A stretch of DNA of 64,000 nt from DAISVY01 sp036826635 (GTDB lineage Bacteria > Zixibacteria > MSB-5A5 > GN15 > FEB-12), in assembly GCA_036826635.1 (NCBI GenBank), contig DAISVY010000006.1, positions 62,001 through 126,000 of the forward strand, written 5' to 3'. The notes under the pieces are model-generated. The model was not told where the DNA came from and did not search any database. It saw only the letters and a program-made list of their open reading frames with translations. Shown here piece after piece: positions 1-8,466 of this stretch; within the stretch, counting starts at the first letter, position 1, and every line of letters begins with the position of its first letter. The position numbers and the translations under genes are program-made.

Positions 1-969
1 CGTAAGCAGTGTCCTGTCGCACCCGGCCGAAGTTTCGATGATATACGGCACGAATTTAGCGGGGAAACGCTCGTCGAAATAGCGCATGTCCTTGCCCGTA
101 GCGTTCATATGACGGCTCAGGTCGAAATCGGTCCGATTGTGCACACCTTCCAGTTCCTGCCAGCCGAAGGGATATTCGTACTCGATATCATAGGCGCTCT
201 TGGCATAGTGGGCCAGTTCATCGTCGGCGTGCCGATGCCAGCGGAGCTTTTCGGGATTGATGCCCAGCGACAGATACCAGGCCCAACGCTGTTCCCGCCA
301 GTATTCGAACCATTTCTCGTCTTCATCCGGGTGAATGAAGTACTGCATTTCCATTTGTTCGAATTCACGGGTTCGGAAAATGAAATTGCCGGGAGTAATC
401 TCGTTGCGAAAAGCTTTGCCGATTTGAGCAATACCGAACGGGATCTTCTGCCGCGAGGAATTCTTGACGTTGAGAAAATTGACGTAAATCCCCTGGGCTG
501 TTTCGGGTCGGATGTAGATAGCCGCCGAATCGTCCTCGACCGGCCCCATAAAGGTCTTGAACATGAGATTGAAACGCCGGGGCTCGGTCAGCTCGCCGCC
601 GCATTCCAGAGGAGTTTTGGACGGCTTGAGCAGACAACGGCACTCCTCAAGCTTATCGGCGCGAAAACGCCCCTTGCATGTTTTGCAGTCTACCAGCGGA
701 TCGGTGAACTCTTCGACGTGCCCGGAAGTATACCAGACCTTCGGATGCATGAGAATCGCGGCGTCGATTCCTTCGATATCATCGCGCCGGTGGGTCATGG
801 CGTCCCACCAGAAGCTCTTGACATTGCGCTTGAGTTCGGCTCCGAGCGGGCCATAGTCCCAGCAGGAACCGAGGCCGCCGTAAATTTCCGACGATGGGTA
901 TACATAGCCGCGTCGTTTGCACAGGGATACGATTTTGTCCATCAACGTTTCGGTCTTCTTGGCACTCAT
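1..969 (-). CDS. glyS: glycine--tRNA ligase, dimeric class II type (3' end outside window)
   Basis: Charges tRNA-Gly with glycine in the cytoplasm. Reading down from an ATG at 969, the frame is open for 323 codons to the window edge, so the C-terminal anticodon-binding domain is missing. The N-terminus (MSAKKTETLMDKIVSLCKRR) and the following GGLGSCWDYGPLGAELK segment are diagnostic of single-chain glycyl-tRNA synthetase. Class II motif 2 is visible as FRNEITPGNF followed by REFEQMEMQ, and the motif RPETAQGIYVNF is intact. A Cys-rich insertion (CKTCKGRF, then CRC) probably binds zinc. recO lies just upstream on the same strand (13 bp gap), so the two are probably cotranscribed. Family membership is certain; only the C-terminal part is unseen. 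Confidence 0.95.
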   Translation of the reverse strand, partial: MSAKKTETLMDKIVSLCKRRGYVYPSSEIYGGLGSCWDYGPLGAELKRNVKSFWWDAMTHRRDDIEGIDAAILMHPKVWYTSGHVEEFTDPLVDCKTCKGRFRADKLEECRCLLKPSKTPLECGGELTEPRRFNLMFKTFMGPVEDDSAAIYIRPETAQGIYVNFLNVKNSSRQKIPFGIAQIGKAFRNEITPGNFIFRTREFEQMEMQYFIHPDEDEKWFEYWREQRWAWYLSLGINPEKLRWHRHADDELAHYAKSAYDIEYEYPFGWQELEGVHNRTDFDLSRHMNATGKDMRYFDERFPAKFVPYIIETSAGCDRTLLT

Positions 970-982
970 AGGTCTCTTTCTC

Positions 983-1774
983 TCAGCCCAGACGGGTCTG
1001 TTTCAACTTCTCAAGAAACTCCAGCGACTTCAAATCAGTCACCAACCCGGAGTGGAACCTCAGGAAGTTAGCTAAGGTCTCAATCAGGAAAGTGGCCTCC
1101 TGATACCCTATCGGCACGACGGCGGCTTCGTCAAGCGACGCCCGCTGCAGCACCGCGAGCAACTGCAGGCCATCGGCGGAAAGGTCAATATAATACTCTC
1201 CCGGCTTTTGGCAAGCCGGACAGACAGTTCCGCCCCGCTCCGGAGAAAACCTCACCCGGCCGTCGGGACCGGCCAGCCGACCGCTTTCGGCCCCGCAGCC
1301 GACACAGTAGGCCAGGGACGGATGATAGCCCAGTTGTGACATAGTCCGCAGGAAAAAAGCCAGAAAAACCGCCGGCAACGCCTGTTTCGGCACCTGCTCC
1401 AGTTTGCGCAGGAAAGACACGAAATAGCCGTACAGACCAACCTGCGCCTCGCCTTCGGGAAGCAGCAAATACAACAGTTCACAGGCCGCGGAGCCGTAGG
1501 CCAGTCGACCCAGACTCCCTTCGTTTTCCATCGAAAAAGCCTCCAGCAAACCGGTATCGGAGATATACCCGCTGGTCTGCTTTTCCGATTTGTAAAACGT
1601 CATCTCCAGCCGGGCGAACGGCATCAGACGGCCGCGTTTGGATTTCAACGACCGACCGCCTTTGTCCACCAGCGGAATCTTGCCGAACTGCCGGGTAAAG
1701 AACAACACGGTGCGGGACGACTCCGCCCAGTTGAACATCTTGAGAATGACGGCTTCCGATTTCTCCAGCGACAT
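983..1774 (-). CDS. recO: DNA repair protein RecO
   Basis: RecO mediates RecA loading and strand annealing in the RecFOR recombinational repair pathway. The 263-residue protein has the usual family length, an N-terminal OB-fold region (start MSLEKSEAVILKMFNWAESS) and a C-terminal helical domain carrying a four-cysteine zinc module: YCVGCGAES, then about 25 residues later CPACQK. The ATG at 1774 follows the septum-initiator gene by 6 bp, and glyS begins 13 bp downstream, so these three minus-strand genes look like one operon. Nothing is missing. The family is highly divergent, but the zinc module plus size make the call reliable. Confidence 0.9.
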   Translation of the reverse strand: MSLEKSEAVILKMFNWAESSRTVLFFTRQFGKIPLVDKGGRSLKSKRGRLMPFARLEMTFYKSEKQTSGYISDTGLLEAFSMENEGSLGRLAYGSAACELLYLLLPEGEAQVGLYGYFVSFLRKLEQVPKQALPAVFLAFFLRTMSQLGYHPSLAYCVGCGAESGRLAGPDGRVRFSPERGGTVCPACQKPGEYYIDLSADGLQLLAVLQRASLDEAAVVPIGYQEATFLIETLANFLRFHSGLVTDLKSLEFLEKLKQTRLG

Positions 1775-1780
1775 GGCTCT

Positions 1781-2143
1781 TTAGTGGCCACGGTAACGGT
1801 AGACTATTTCACCGGGGCGCACCATGTAATAGTGAGTCCGCGCCACGTACTCGATATATCGTTTATTGGAAGTAAGCATACTTCGGATGCGCTCGGCATC
1901 GATGAGATCAGCGGTCAGCTCGCGGTTGGCTTTCACCAGTGATTCTTTCTGCAGGCTGAGCCTGATTATTCTTGGCACGCTGTACGTACCGAACATCAAC
2001 GAACAACCGAACAGCACCGCCAGCACCCAGAGCGACCATTTCAACGCACGTCGGCGCAGTCGTTTGTCCGTATCGGAAAGCCTGCGGATAAGATTACCCG
2101 CCGGGGAAAGCAGAGAAGATTTTTTGCGAATACGCCGTGGCAT
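1781..2143 (-). CDS. septum formation initiator family protein (FtsB/DivIC-like)
   Basis: A 120-residue bitopic membrane protein. A basic cytoplasmic N-terminus (MPRRIRKKSS, then KRLRRRALK) is followed by one transmembrane helix at about residues 36-55, a coiled-coil-prone segment with repeated Leu/Glu (KESLVKANRELTADLIDAER), and the C-terminal pattern YIEYVARTHYYMVRPGEIVYR typical of FtsB/DivIC. The family bridges early and late divisome proteins with FtsL and FtsQ; that role here is inferred. In many genomes this gene follows eno, and eno is only about 1.7 kb upstream here on the same strand, separated by a lipoprotein gene and an opposing gene. Confidence 0.8.
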   Translation of the reverse strand: MPRRIRKKSSLLSPAGNLIRRLSDTDKRLRRRALKWSLWVLAVLFGCSLMFGTYSVPRIIRLSLQKESLVKANRELTADLIDAERIRSMLTSNKRYIEYVARTHYYMVRPGEIVYRYRGH

Positions 2144-2198
2144 GGGGCCAAATTATCGCCGGGCGGTTTGAACACGCAAGCTAAAACAGATCGCCAGC

Positions 2199-2735
2199 TC
2201 AGAACAGACGAGGAAAACGCAGCCGGGACGGAAGGTCCGTCTCCAGATAACTCAGTTCCGTACCGTAAGAATCATAGCGGTCTTTCTCCAGACCGGATAC
2301 GGCGGCCAGTTTCCAGCCGTTGTCGAACCGACGAAAGAGAAGAAAAGTATATCGAACCCGTCGGGTCCGATTACTCGGTTTCCGGCCGTTGCCCCGGAAC
2401 GTCAGACGGGCATAGCTGGCCTCGTGGATCAATCCGTCATAGCAAAGCGTGTCGAGATCAGGCCAGTTGACGAAATGATGCTCCAGAAAAGTCCGCAGAG
2501 AAGCAAAACCGTCGCGGCGTACCAAACGGTCAAGGCGCCCCGCTTCGTCGGGATCCATCAGGTGAAGAAAATCATCGGGCCGATTTTCGTCCACGGCCAG
2601 CTTTATCTGCTTGAAAACCGTCGCGAGTGTATCGGCCAGAGGAGGACATTCGCCCGTATGTTCCATGACATCTTCGTCGCCTTTGCAGGCCAGCGACAAA
2701 CACAATACGCATATGATCGGGAGAATGCTTTTCAC
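2199..2735 (-). CDS. putative lipoprotein of unknown function
   Basis: A 178-residue protein with a short export signal and a lipobox (LSLAC) placing the lipidated cysteine at residue 17, so it is probably anchored to the inner or outer membrane and sorted by the Lol system encoded in this window. The mature part is charged (alpha/beta) with no motif I can assign; the C-terminal half (TFLLFRRFDNGWKLAAVSGLEK) resembles small SnoaL/NTF2-like or DUF4878-type folds, but this is only an impression. The start is the ATG at 2735. It ends 55 bp upstream of the FtsB-like gene on the same strand. Confidence 0.65.
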   Translation of the reverse strand: MKSILPIICVLCLSLACKGDEDVMEHTGECPPLADTLATVFKQIKLAVDENRPDDFLHLMDPDEAGRLDRLVRRDGFASLRTFLEHHFVNWPDLDTLCYDGLIHEASYARLTFRGNGRKPSNRTRRVRYTFLLFRRFDNGWKLAAVSGLEKDRYDSYGTELSYLETDLPSRLRFPRLF

Positions 2736-2854
2736 GAACTACCCTCCGACTGTTTTTTTATTGTCGGCAAAAGAGCCCGAACAGCTTGAGTTCCGGTCCC
2801 GGTTTCGATGGGATGATATCAGGAACGAGCCGGAAAATGCCGATAAGCGGATAA

Positions 2855-3790
2855 ATGTCGAACGAAACGAAAAAAGGCCACTACGGGAGCAAATGGCTCT
2901 GGGCTATTCTGGCCGTGGCAATCCTGCTGACCGCCTGGGCGGTCTATGCCGGCCTGCGCTGCGATTACTGCGGTGGGGAAATCACCGGCAAGTATGTCGT
3001 CCACAACGGAAAGAACTACCACCCTCGCTGTTACGAAGACCATATCGCCCTTCGCTGCGATTTGTGCGGTAAAATCATCGAAGGTCGCCATCTCACCGAC
3101 TACTGGGGAGATCATTACTGCGCTTCTCACGAAGGCAACGCCCCGCAGTGTCTCTATTGCGGTCGTTTCATCGGCGACAAGCACAACCGAGGCGGACAGA
3201 CATACCCCGACGGACGGACGGTATGCAATCTGTGCCTGGCCTCAGCTATCAACAACAGGGCCGAAGCCGAATTGATTTTTGATGAAGTGAAAATGCGGCT
3301 GGGTCAACTGGGCATAATCATAGTAAACGACCGAATCAAGCTGCATCTGGCCGACCGTAACAAACTGGCCCGCTATATGGGCGATGAGATGGCGAGCGCG
3401 AACGAGTCCGGATTCGTGGAGCACAAATTCACGCGCCGCGCTGATCGGGCCGTCGATCAAAGTTTCGATATTTATATCCTCGACGGCATGCCCCGGATGC
3501 ATTTCATCGCCACCGCCGCCCATGAGTTGATGCATGTCTGGCAATATCTCAACTGCCCCCTGGATAACGACGTCGCTATGTGCGAAGGCAGTTGCAATTA
3601 CGCCGCTTACCTTGTCCTGAGACAGATCGGCGGCCGCGAAGCCGGGTACATCGTCGAGACCTTCCGCCAGAGTGACGATCCGATCTACGGAGAAGGTTTC
3701 CGCCGGGTTTCGCGGTATACATCGCGCACCAGCACCGGCGATTTGCTGGATCACCTGAAAAGCAGCAAGTATTTCCCGGCCGGTTATTGA
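2855..3790 (+). CDS. membrane-anchored DA1-like zinc metallopeptidase with LIM-like zinc ribbons
   Basis: 311 residues. A cytoplasmic N-terminus is followed by one transmembrane helix at about 14-33, then two or three LIM-like zinc knuckles (CDYCGG at 36, HPRC at 56, CDLCGK at 68, CLYCGR at 99, CNLC at 124). The C-terminal half carries a zincin motif HELMH at 223-227, and about 17 residues later the third-ligand segment CEGSCNYAAYLVL (Glu244). LIM zinc ribbons followed by HExxH and an EGxC segment is the arrangement of plant DA1 peptidases and their bacterial relatives. The role in bacteria is unknown; processing of envelope proteins is a guess. It is divergent from the minus-strand lipoprotein gene at 2199-2735. 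An upstream gap of 119 bp could hold both promoters. Confidence 0.75.
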   Translation: MSNETKKGHYGSKWLWAILAVAILLTAWAVYAGLRCDYCGGEITGKYVVHNGKNYHPRCYEDHIALRCDLCGKIIEGRHLTDYWGDHYCASHEGNAPQCLYCGRFIGDKHNRGGQTYPDGRTVCNLCLASAINNRAEAELIFDEVKMRLGQLGIIIVNDRIKLHLADRNKLARYMGDEMASANESGFVEHKFTRRADRAVDQSFDIYILDGMPRMHFIATAAHELMHVWQYLNCPLDNDVAMCEGSCNYAAYLVLRQIGGREAGYIVETFRQSDDPIYGEGFRRVSRYTSRTSTGDLLDHLKSSKYFPAGY

Positions 3791-3885
3791 GCCGATCCCG
3801 CGACGATTCCCGACCACCACCGACAAAAGCCGCCGGGCTATTGACCCGACGGCTTCGGTATAATCCGCAATATGAACAGGTCGGT

Positions 3886-5184
3886 TTACTTCTTGATGTT
3901 ATAGAACGCCTGCTTGCCGAGATAAACGGCGTGGCGACCGACTGTCTCGCCGATTCTCAACAACTGGTTATACTTGGCAATACGGTCACTTCGACAAATC
4001 GAACCGGTCTTGATCTGTCCGGCTCCGGTAGCTACAACCACGTCAGCGATGGTGGCGTCTTCTGTTTCTCCCGACCGATGCGATACCACGGTGGTAAAAC
4101 CGGCTTTCTGGGCCATCTCGATAGTATCGAGCGTCTCGGTGAGTGTTCCGATCTGGTTCAGTTTTATCAGAATGGAATTGGCCGATTTTTCTTTGATCCC
4201 CCGGGCCAGCCGTTTCGGATTGGTGACAAACAGATCGTCACCGACAATCTGTATTTTGTTTCCCAGTCGGGCGGTCATCTTCTTGAAACCTTCCCAGTCA
4301 TCTTCCGCCAGACCATCCTCAATGGAAATAATCGGGTACTTTTTCACCAGATGTTCATAGTAGTCGATCATCTGATTGCTGCTTAGCTTCCTGCCCTCGG
4401 CCGCCAGATTGTATTTCTTCGTTTTGGCGTTGTAAAACTCCGTCGCGGCCGGATCGAGCGCAATCATGATGTCTTTACCCGCCTTATAAGCGGACTTGTC
4501 GATAGCTTCCATGATAACTTCAAGGGCTTCCTCGTTGGAACCCAGGTTCGGAGCAAACCCGCCCTCGTCACCGACCGAAGTGTTGTACCCTTTGGACGCC
4601 AGGACCTTTTTGAGATGGCCGAAGACCTCGGCTCCCATCTGCAGCGCCGCCGGAAAATTACGCGCGCCGACCGGCATTATCATGAACTCCTGCAGATCGA
4701 CGTTGTTGTCGGCGTGTTTACCGCCGTTGAGGATGTTCATCATGGGAACGGGCAGGATTTTGGCGTTGCAACCGCCGATGTATTCGTAAAGAAAACGCCC
4801 CCGGCTCTCCGCTGCCGCCCGGGCCGTAGCCAGAGAAACGCCCAGTATGGCGTTGGCCCCGAGCTTCGATTTATTTTCCGTACCATCCATGGCGATCATG
4901 TACTGATCTACCATCACCTGATCGAAGGGGTCGATACTGTCCTTTATGAGAGCCGGACCGATTTTGTCATTGACGTTGCCGACCGCTTTAAGAACCCCCT
5001 TGCCGAAGTATTTCTTCGGATCTTTGTCGCGCAATTCCACCGCTTCATGGGCGCCGGTGGATGCGCCCGACGGTATGGCGGCTCTTCCCAGCGTTCCGTC
5101 GCTCAGGCAGACATCTACTTCCACCGTCGGCGTACCGCGGCTGTCCAGAATCTGACGGGCGTGAATATACTGATAGTCAGACAT
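3886..5184 (-). CDS. eno: enolase
   Basis: Converts 2-phosphoglycerate to phosphoenolpyruvate in glycolysis; in many bacteria it also binds RNase E. About 432 residues from the ATG at 5184 (MSDYQYIHARQILDSRGTPT), the usual length. Characteristic segments are all present: GNVNDKIGPAL, the metal and substrate region VGDDLFVTNPKRL, catalytic loop KLNQIGTLTETL and the signature SHRSGETEDATIAD. The start at 5184 is chosen because AAAGGA sits at the right distance (gcagaaaggatgttg before ATG) and matches family N-termini; the frame stays open for another 19 codons upstream, but those are not conserved-looking. Confidence 0.97.
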   Translation of the reverse strand: MSDYQYIHARQILDSRGTPTVEVDVCLSDGTLGRAAIPSGASTGAHEAVELRDKDPKKYFGKGVLKAVGNVNDKIGPALIKDSIDPFDQVMVDQYMIAMDGTENKSKLGANAILGVSLATARAAAESRGRFLYEYIGGCNAKILPVPMMNILNGGKHADNNVDLQEFMIMPVGARNFPAALQMGAEVFGHLKKVLASKGYNTSVGDEGGFAPNLGSNEEALEVIMEAIDKSAYKAGKDIMIALDPAATEFYNAKTKKYNLAAEGRKLSSNQMIDYYEHLVKKYPIISIEDGLAEDDWEGFKKMTARLGNKIQIVGDDLFVTNPKRLARGIKEKSANSILIKLNQIGTLTETLDTIEMAQKAGFTTVVSHRSGETEDATIADVVVATGAGQIKTGSICRSDRIAKYNQLLRIGETVGRHAVYLGKQAFYNIKK

Positions 5185-5378
5185 GCAACATCCTTTCTGC
5201 AATGATCCCTGTAATCCTTTCAGAAAAACATATCGACACAATATGCGGCAAACAAGAGCTTATTTAACTGTAGCCAAAATCCCTTCAGTATGGGATTTAT
5301 TCGCCATATTTTTACCGGCCGGATTTTCCAACTCCTTGGGAGACAAGCAATCAGTGATTGGCAGCGAATTTGATATGA

Positions 5379-5542
5379 TATAGTTCAGGAACAACAGGTG
5401 AAACGAAAACTTGATGTGACCGAATAATACAGTAGAGGGAAAATCGGAAGCAGGAGTCTTCGGAAAGCCGAAAAGACATTGGGGTCAGTCGAGTCAAAAT
5501 ATCTGACCCGGGGCCGGTCTCAAGCCGGCCCCTTCTTTTTTT
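5379..5542 (+). ncRNA. candidate structured leader or small RNA upstream of the AGCS symporter
   Basis: No protein-coding frame fills the 450 bp between eno and the symporter, but the second half looks like a folded RNA. Reading downstream: hairpin 5456-5477 (GTCTT-CGG / CCG-AAGAC), hairpin 5482-5509 (GGGTCAG / CTGACCC), then an intrinsic terminator at 5510-5542. A possible promoter is TTGGCA at 5358-5363 and TATAGT at 5379-5384 (15-bp spacer, slightly short). This layout fits a transcription-attenuating riboswitch or a free small RNA. I compared it by eye with glycine, c-di-GMP, SAM, cobalamin, TPP and c-di-AMP consensus sequences and found no convincing match. The 5' boundary is uncertain. 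Confidence 0.4.
5510..5542 (+). terminator. Rho-independent terminator upstream of the symporter gene
   Basis: Perfect 8-bp GC stem GGGGCCGG (5510-5517) / CCGGCCCC (5525-5532) with a 7-nt loop, followed by TTCTTTTTTT. It lies about 90 bp before the symporter start on the same strand, with no plus-strand gene upstream for 1.7 kb, so it either ends a small RNA or acts as an attenuator for the symporter. Confidence 0.8.
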
Positions 5543-5634
5543 GAAAACAACAGAAACTGCGGCATCGCCGCCACCATCCATACGGCACTTTGTTGTTGCC
5601 AGACTTTTTCCAATTGTCTATCTAATAGGCCATC

Positions 5635-7029
5635 ATGGCTTACCTAAACAATCTTCTCAAAGTGATATCCGATCTGGTCTGGGGCATTCCCATGGCCGGA
5701 TTGCTTCTGTTTACCGGTATCGTTCTTACCTGTCGCATGTTCTTTATCCAGTTGCGCGGATTCGTGCACGGCGTGGGGATAGCTACCGGCAGATATGACG
5801 ACCCCGCTCACCAGGGGGAATTAACTCACTTCCAGGCCCTGACGGCGGCCCTCAGCGCCACGATCGGCATCGGCAACATCGCCGGTGTGGCCATCGCGCT
5901 ATACTACGGCGGCCCCGGAGCGATTTTCTGGATGTGGGTCTCGGCCTTCTTCGGCATGGCCATCAAATACACCGAATGCACACTGGCCGTGAAGTACCGC
6001 AAAATCGAACCCGACGGCAATGTGCTCGGCGGCCCGATGTATTACATCGAACTGGGACTGAATAAGTATTTCAAGCCTCTGGCTTATCTGTTCGCCTTCT
6101 GTACGGCTATCGCCGCCCTGGGCATCGGCAACATGGTTCAGTCCAACACGGTGGCCCACTCGTTGGTCGACGGTTTTCACATCTCCCCGGAAATGGAAGG
6201 CACGTGGCGGTGGATTCTCGGTGTCATCATCGCGGCCATGGTGGGAGTTGTCATCATCGGCGGCATCAAGCGAATCGGAAAAGTTGCTTCTTTTCTGGTG
6301 CCCATAATGTCGATTATTTACGTCTCCTCGGCCCTGATCATCCTGTACATAGAGGCCGACCAGATCATCCCGGCTTTTAACCTGATCTTTTATCACGCCT
6401 TCCATCCCACCGCTTTCGTAGGTGGATCGGCTTCGGGGGTGACCGTCTGGATGACCCTCTCATGGGGATTGCGACGGGGGCTTTTCTCCAACGAAGCCGG
6501 CCAGGGATCGGCGGCTATGGCGCACTCCACGGCCAAAGTTGAGGAACCGGTGCGGGAAGGCCTGGTAGCCATGCTGGGACCATTCATCGATACAATCGTT
6601 ATCTGTTCAATGACGGCCCTGGTTATTATCACCACCGGACAGTGGAACTGCGGCCTCAACGGAGCGGCCCTGACGATGTCGGCGTTCGACGTGGCGCTGC
6701 CCACGTACGGGCGCTGGATGGTGGTCGTGGGGGTTCTGCTCTTTGCTTATTCCACCGTGATCGCTTGGTCATACTACGGTGAAAAAGGGATCGAGTATCT
6801 CTTCGGGAAAGGAGCCAAGTTTCCGTACAAATGGGTTTTCGTGATCTTCACCCTGCTGGGCGCGAGGCTCGACCTGCAGGCGGTCTGGTCCTACGCCGAT
6901 ACGGCCAACGGCCTGATGGCGGTGCCCAACCTGGTGGCGTTGATCGGCCTGTCCGGCGTGGTGATCGGCATCACGAAGAAATACATGGACGAAAAAGCCA
7001 AAGGATTGCATCGACCGTTCGGGAAATAA
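5635..7029 (+). CDS. alanine/glycine:cation symporter family (AGCS) transporter
   Basis: 464 residues, about 10-11 transmembrane helices, imports alanine or glycine with Na+ (sometimes H+). Family hallmarks are visible: GRYDDPAHQGELTHFQAL before helix 2, ALSATIGIGNIAGVAIAL, GGPGAIFWMWVSAFFGMA, GGPMYYIELGL, the AGCS signature around LRRGLFSNEAGQGSAAMAHS, and the late helix AYSTVIAWSYYGEKG. The ATG at 5635 begins MAYLNNLLKVISDLVWG, typical for the family. The gene stands alone and is preceded by a leader with an intrinsic terminator, so expression may be controlled by attenuation. Substrate is inferred from family only. Confidence 0.92.
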   Translation: MAYLNNLLKVISDLVWGIPMAGLLLFTGIVLTCRMFFIQLRGFVHGVGIATGRYDDPAHQGELTHFQALTAALSATIGIGNIAGVAIALYYGGPGAIFWMWVSAFFGMAIKYTECTLAVKYRKIEPDGNVLGGPMYYIELGLNKYFKPLAYLFAFCTAIAALGIGNMVQSNTVAHSLVDGFHISPEMEGTWRWILGVIIAAMVGVVIIGGIKRIGKVASFLVPIMSIIYVSSALIILYIEADQIIPAFNLIFYHAFHPTAFVGGSASGVTVWMTLSWGLRRGLFSNEAGQGSAAMAHSTAKVEEPVREGLVAMLGPFIDTIVICSMTALVIITTGQWNCGLNGAALTMSAFDVALPTYGRWMVVVGVLLFAYSTVIAWSYYGEKGIEYLFGKGAKFPYKWVFVIFTLLGARLDLQAVWSYADTANGLMAVPNLVALIGLSGVVIGITKKYMDEKAKGLHRPFGK

Positions 7030-7103
7030 ACGCGTAGCGGAACCAAAGCCGTTCCCTCATTTCTCGGTTGACGCATGTTCGAGCGGCACGTAGTATCAGT
7101 TAT

Positions 7104-7286
7104 ATGGAACAGCATTTCCATTGTCCCTGCTGCGGCCAGGATATCATGATATTCATTGACCTCGATGAAGGCGACGTGCAGGAGCTGGTACATAATTGCC
7201 CCTTGTGCGGTTTGCCCAATGTTATCCGGGTTAGTTTCAACCAGCCCCTGAGTTCTTACGATATCGACTTGTGTCAGGAAGTGTAG
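7104..7286 (+). CDS. CPXCG motif-containing small zinc-ribbon protein
   Basis: A 60-residue protein beginning MEQHFHCPCCGQDIMIFID. Two Cys pairs (CPCCG at 7-11 and CPLCG near 31-35) form a zinc ribbon, and the middle QELVHNCPLCGLPNVIRV matches the CPXCG small-protein family found across Proteobacteria and FCB bacteria. The start at 7104 is chosen over an upstream one because the family begins just before the first Cys pair. Function is unknown. It is a single gene between the symporter and an epimerase, same strand. Confidence 0.75.
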   Translation: MEQHFHCPCCGQDIMIFIDLDEGDVQELVHNCPLCGLPNVIRVSFNQPLSSYDIDLCQEV

Positions 7287-7458
7287 AAATCCCGGGCGGC
7301 GGTAATGAAACACTGGACAGCAGCCGTCTCGCGGGCTAACTTGCCGGCGGTTAATGAGGCTTCTTTCGTCGAATCATCGCCAAACCGTCGAGGAGCTAAA
7401 CCATTCCCCAAAAAGAACCGACACTGCCTAAAGGAGCAAGGGGAAGGTCAGGAAACAA

Positions 7459-8394
7459 ATGAAATACTTGGTTACCGGCGGAGCCGGGTTTATCGGCTCC
7501 AACATCGTAGAGAAACTTCTGGAGCTGAAGCACGAAGTTCGAGTGCTGGACAATTTTTCGTCCGGTCGTGAGCAAAATATCCGGCCGTTTGTCGATAAGA
7601 TACACCTGATCGACGGCGACATTCGGGATTACTGGACAGTCGTGCGGGCAGTGGAAGGAATCGACTATATTCTCCACCAGGCGGCTTTGCCGTCGGTACC
7701 GCGGTCGGTCGAGAACCCGCTGACCTCTACGGAGGTCAACATCAACGGCACGCTTAACGTGCTCGAGGCGGCCCGTCACGCCGGGGTCAAAAAGATGGTC
7801 ATGGCTTCGTCCTCTTCGGTTTACGGCGAATCCAAAGAATTGCCCAAACACGAGGGCATGATGCCCGATCCCCTCTCGCCGTACGCCATTACCAAGTTGA
7901 CCGACGAGCATTACTGCCGTGTTTACTGGCAGCTTTACGGATTCCCGACCTGCTGTTTGCGGTATTTCAACATTTTCGGTCCCCGTCAGGACCCCAAGAG
8001 CCAATACGCCGCCGTGATCCCCCGCTTCATCACCCGGTTGAAAGCCGGACGGCCGCCGATAGTCTACGGCGACGGTGAACAGTCGCGCGATTTCACCTAC
8101 GTGGAGAACGCCGTACAGGCCAACCTGCTGGCCGCGGAGAACGACAAGATGGTCGGCACGGTCTTCAACGTTGCCTGCGGCGGGCAGTTCACCCTCAACG
8201 ATCTGCTGGATAAGCTTCGCGCCATCATCGGGGTCGATACGAAGGCACAATACGACCCGCCGCGCGCCGGAGATATCAAGCATTCATATGCGGCGATTGA
8301 CAAGATCGGCAAGCTCGGATACAAACCGACAGTTGATTTCGACGAGGGGCTGAAGCGGACTGTCGCCCATTTCGATTCAATTACGGCCGATTGA
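7459..8394 (+). CDS. NAD-dependent sugar-nucleotide epimerase/dehydratase (WbpP/GalE-like extended SDR)
   Basis: 311 residues, extended short-chain dehydrogenase fold. The NAD-binding glycine motif GGAGFIGSNIVE is at 7-18, the active-site YAITK (Tyr and Lys two turns apart) follows SSSSVYGESKEL and LSPYAITKL, and the substrate loop YFNIFGPRQDP is present. Segments HQAALPSVPRSVENPL and RYFNIFGPRQDPKS resemble the UDP-GlcNAc/UDP-Glc C4-epimerase WbpP branch, so it probably makes UDP-galactose or UDP-GalNAc/uronate for surface polysaccharide. Exact substrate is not readable from sequence. A strong terminator follows directly. Confidence 0.88.
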   Translation: MKYLVTGGAGFIGSNIVEKLLELKHEVRVLDNFSSGREQNIRPFVDKIHLIDGDIRDYWTVVRAVEGIDYILHQAALPSVPRSVENPLTSTEVNINGTLNVLEAARHAGVKKMVMASSSSVYGESKELPKHEGMMPDPLSPYAITKLTDEHYCRVYWQLYGFPTCCLRYFNIFGPRQDPKSQYAAVIPRFITRLKAGRPPIVYGDGEQSRDFTYVENAVQANLLAAENDKMVGTVFNVACGGQFTLNDLLDKLRAIIGVDTKAQYDPPRAGDIKHSYAAIDKIGKLGYKPTVDFDEGLKRTVAHFDSITAD

Positions 8395-8432
8395 AACCGG
8401 CAACGTAAACCCGGAACTGACAACAAATGATA

Positions 8433-8466
8433 AAGGCGGTCTGATTATTACCGACCGCCTTTTGTT
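8433..8466. terminator. bidirectional Rho-independent terminator
   Basis: AAGGCGGTC (8433-8441) pairs with GACCGCCTT (8453-8461), followed by TTGTTTT on the plus strand and preceded by A-rich sequence for the minus strand. It lies between the convergent epimerase and DUF6125 genes. Confidence 0.85.

Noticed and set aside
5391..5542. Glycine, c-di-GMP, SAM, TPP, cobalamin or c-di-AMP riboswitch
   Set aside because: None of the conserved aptamer segments could be aligned by eye, so the leader is left unassigned.
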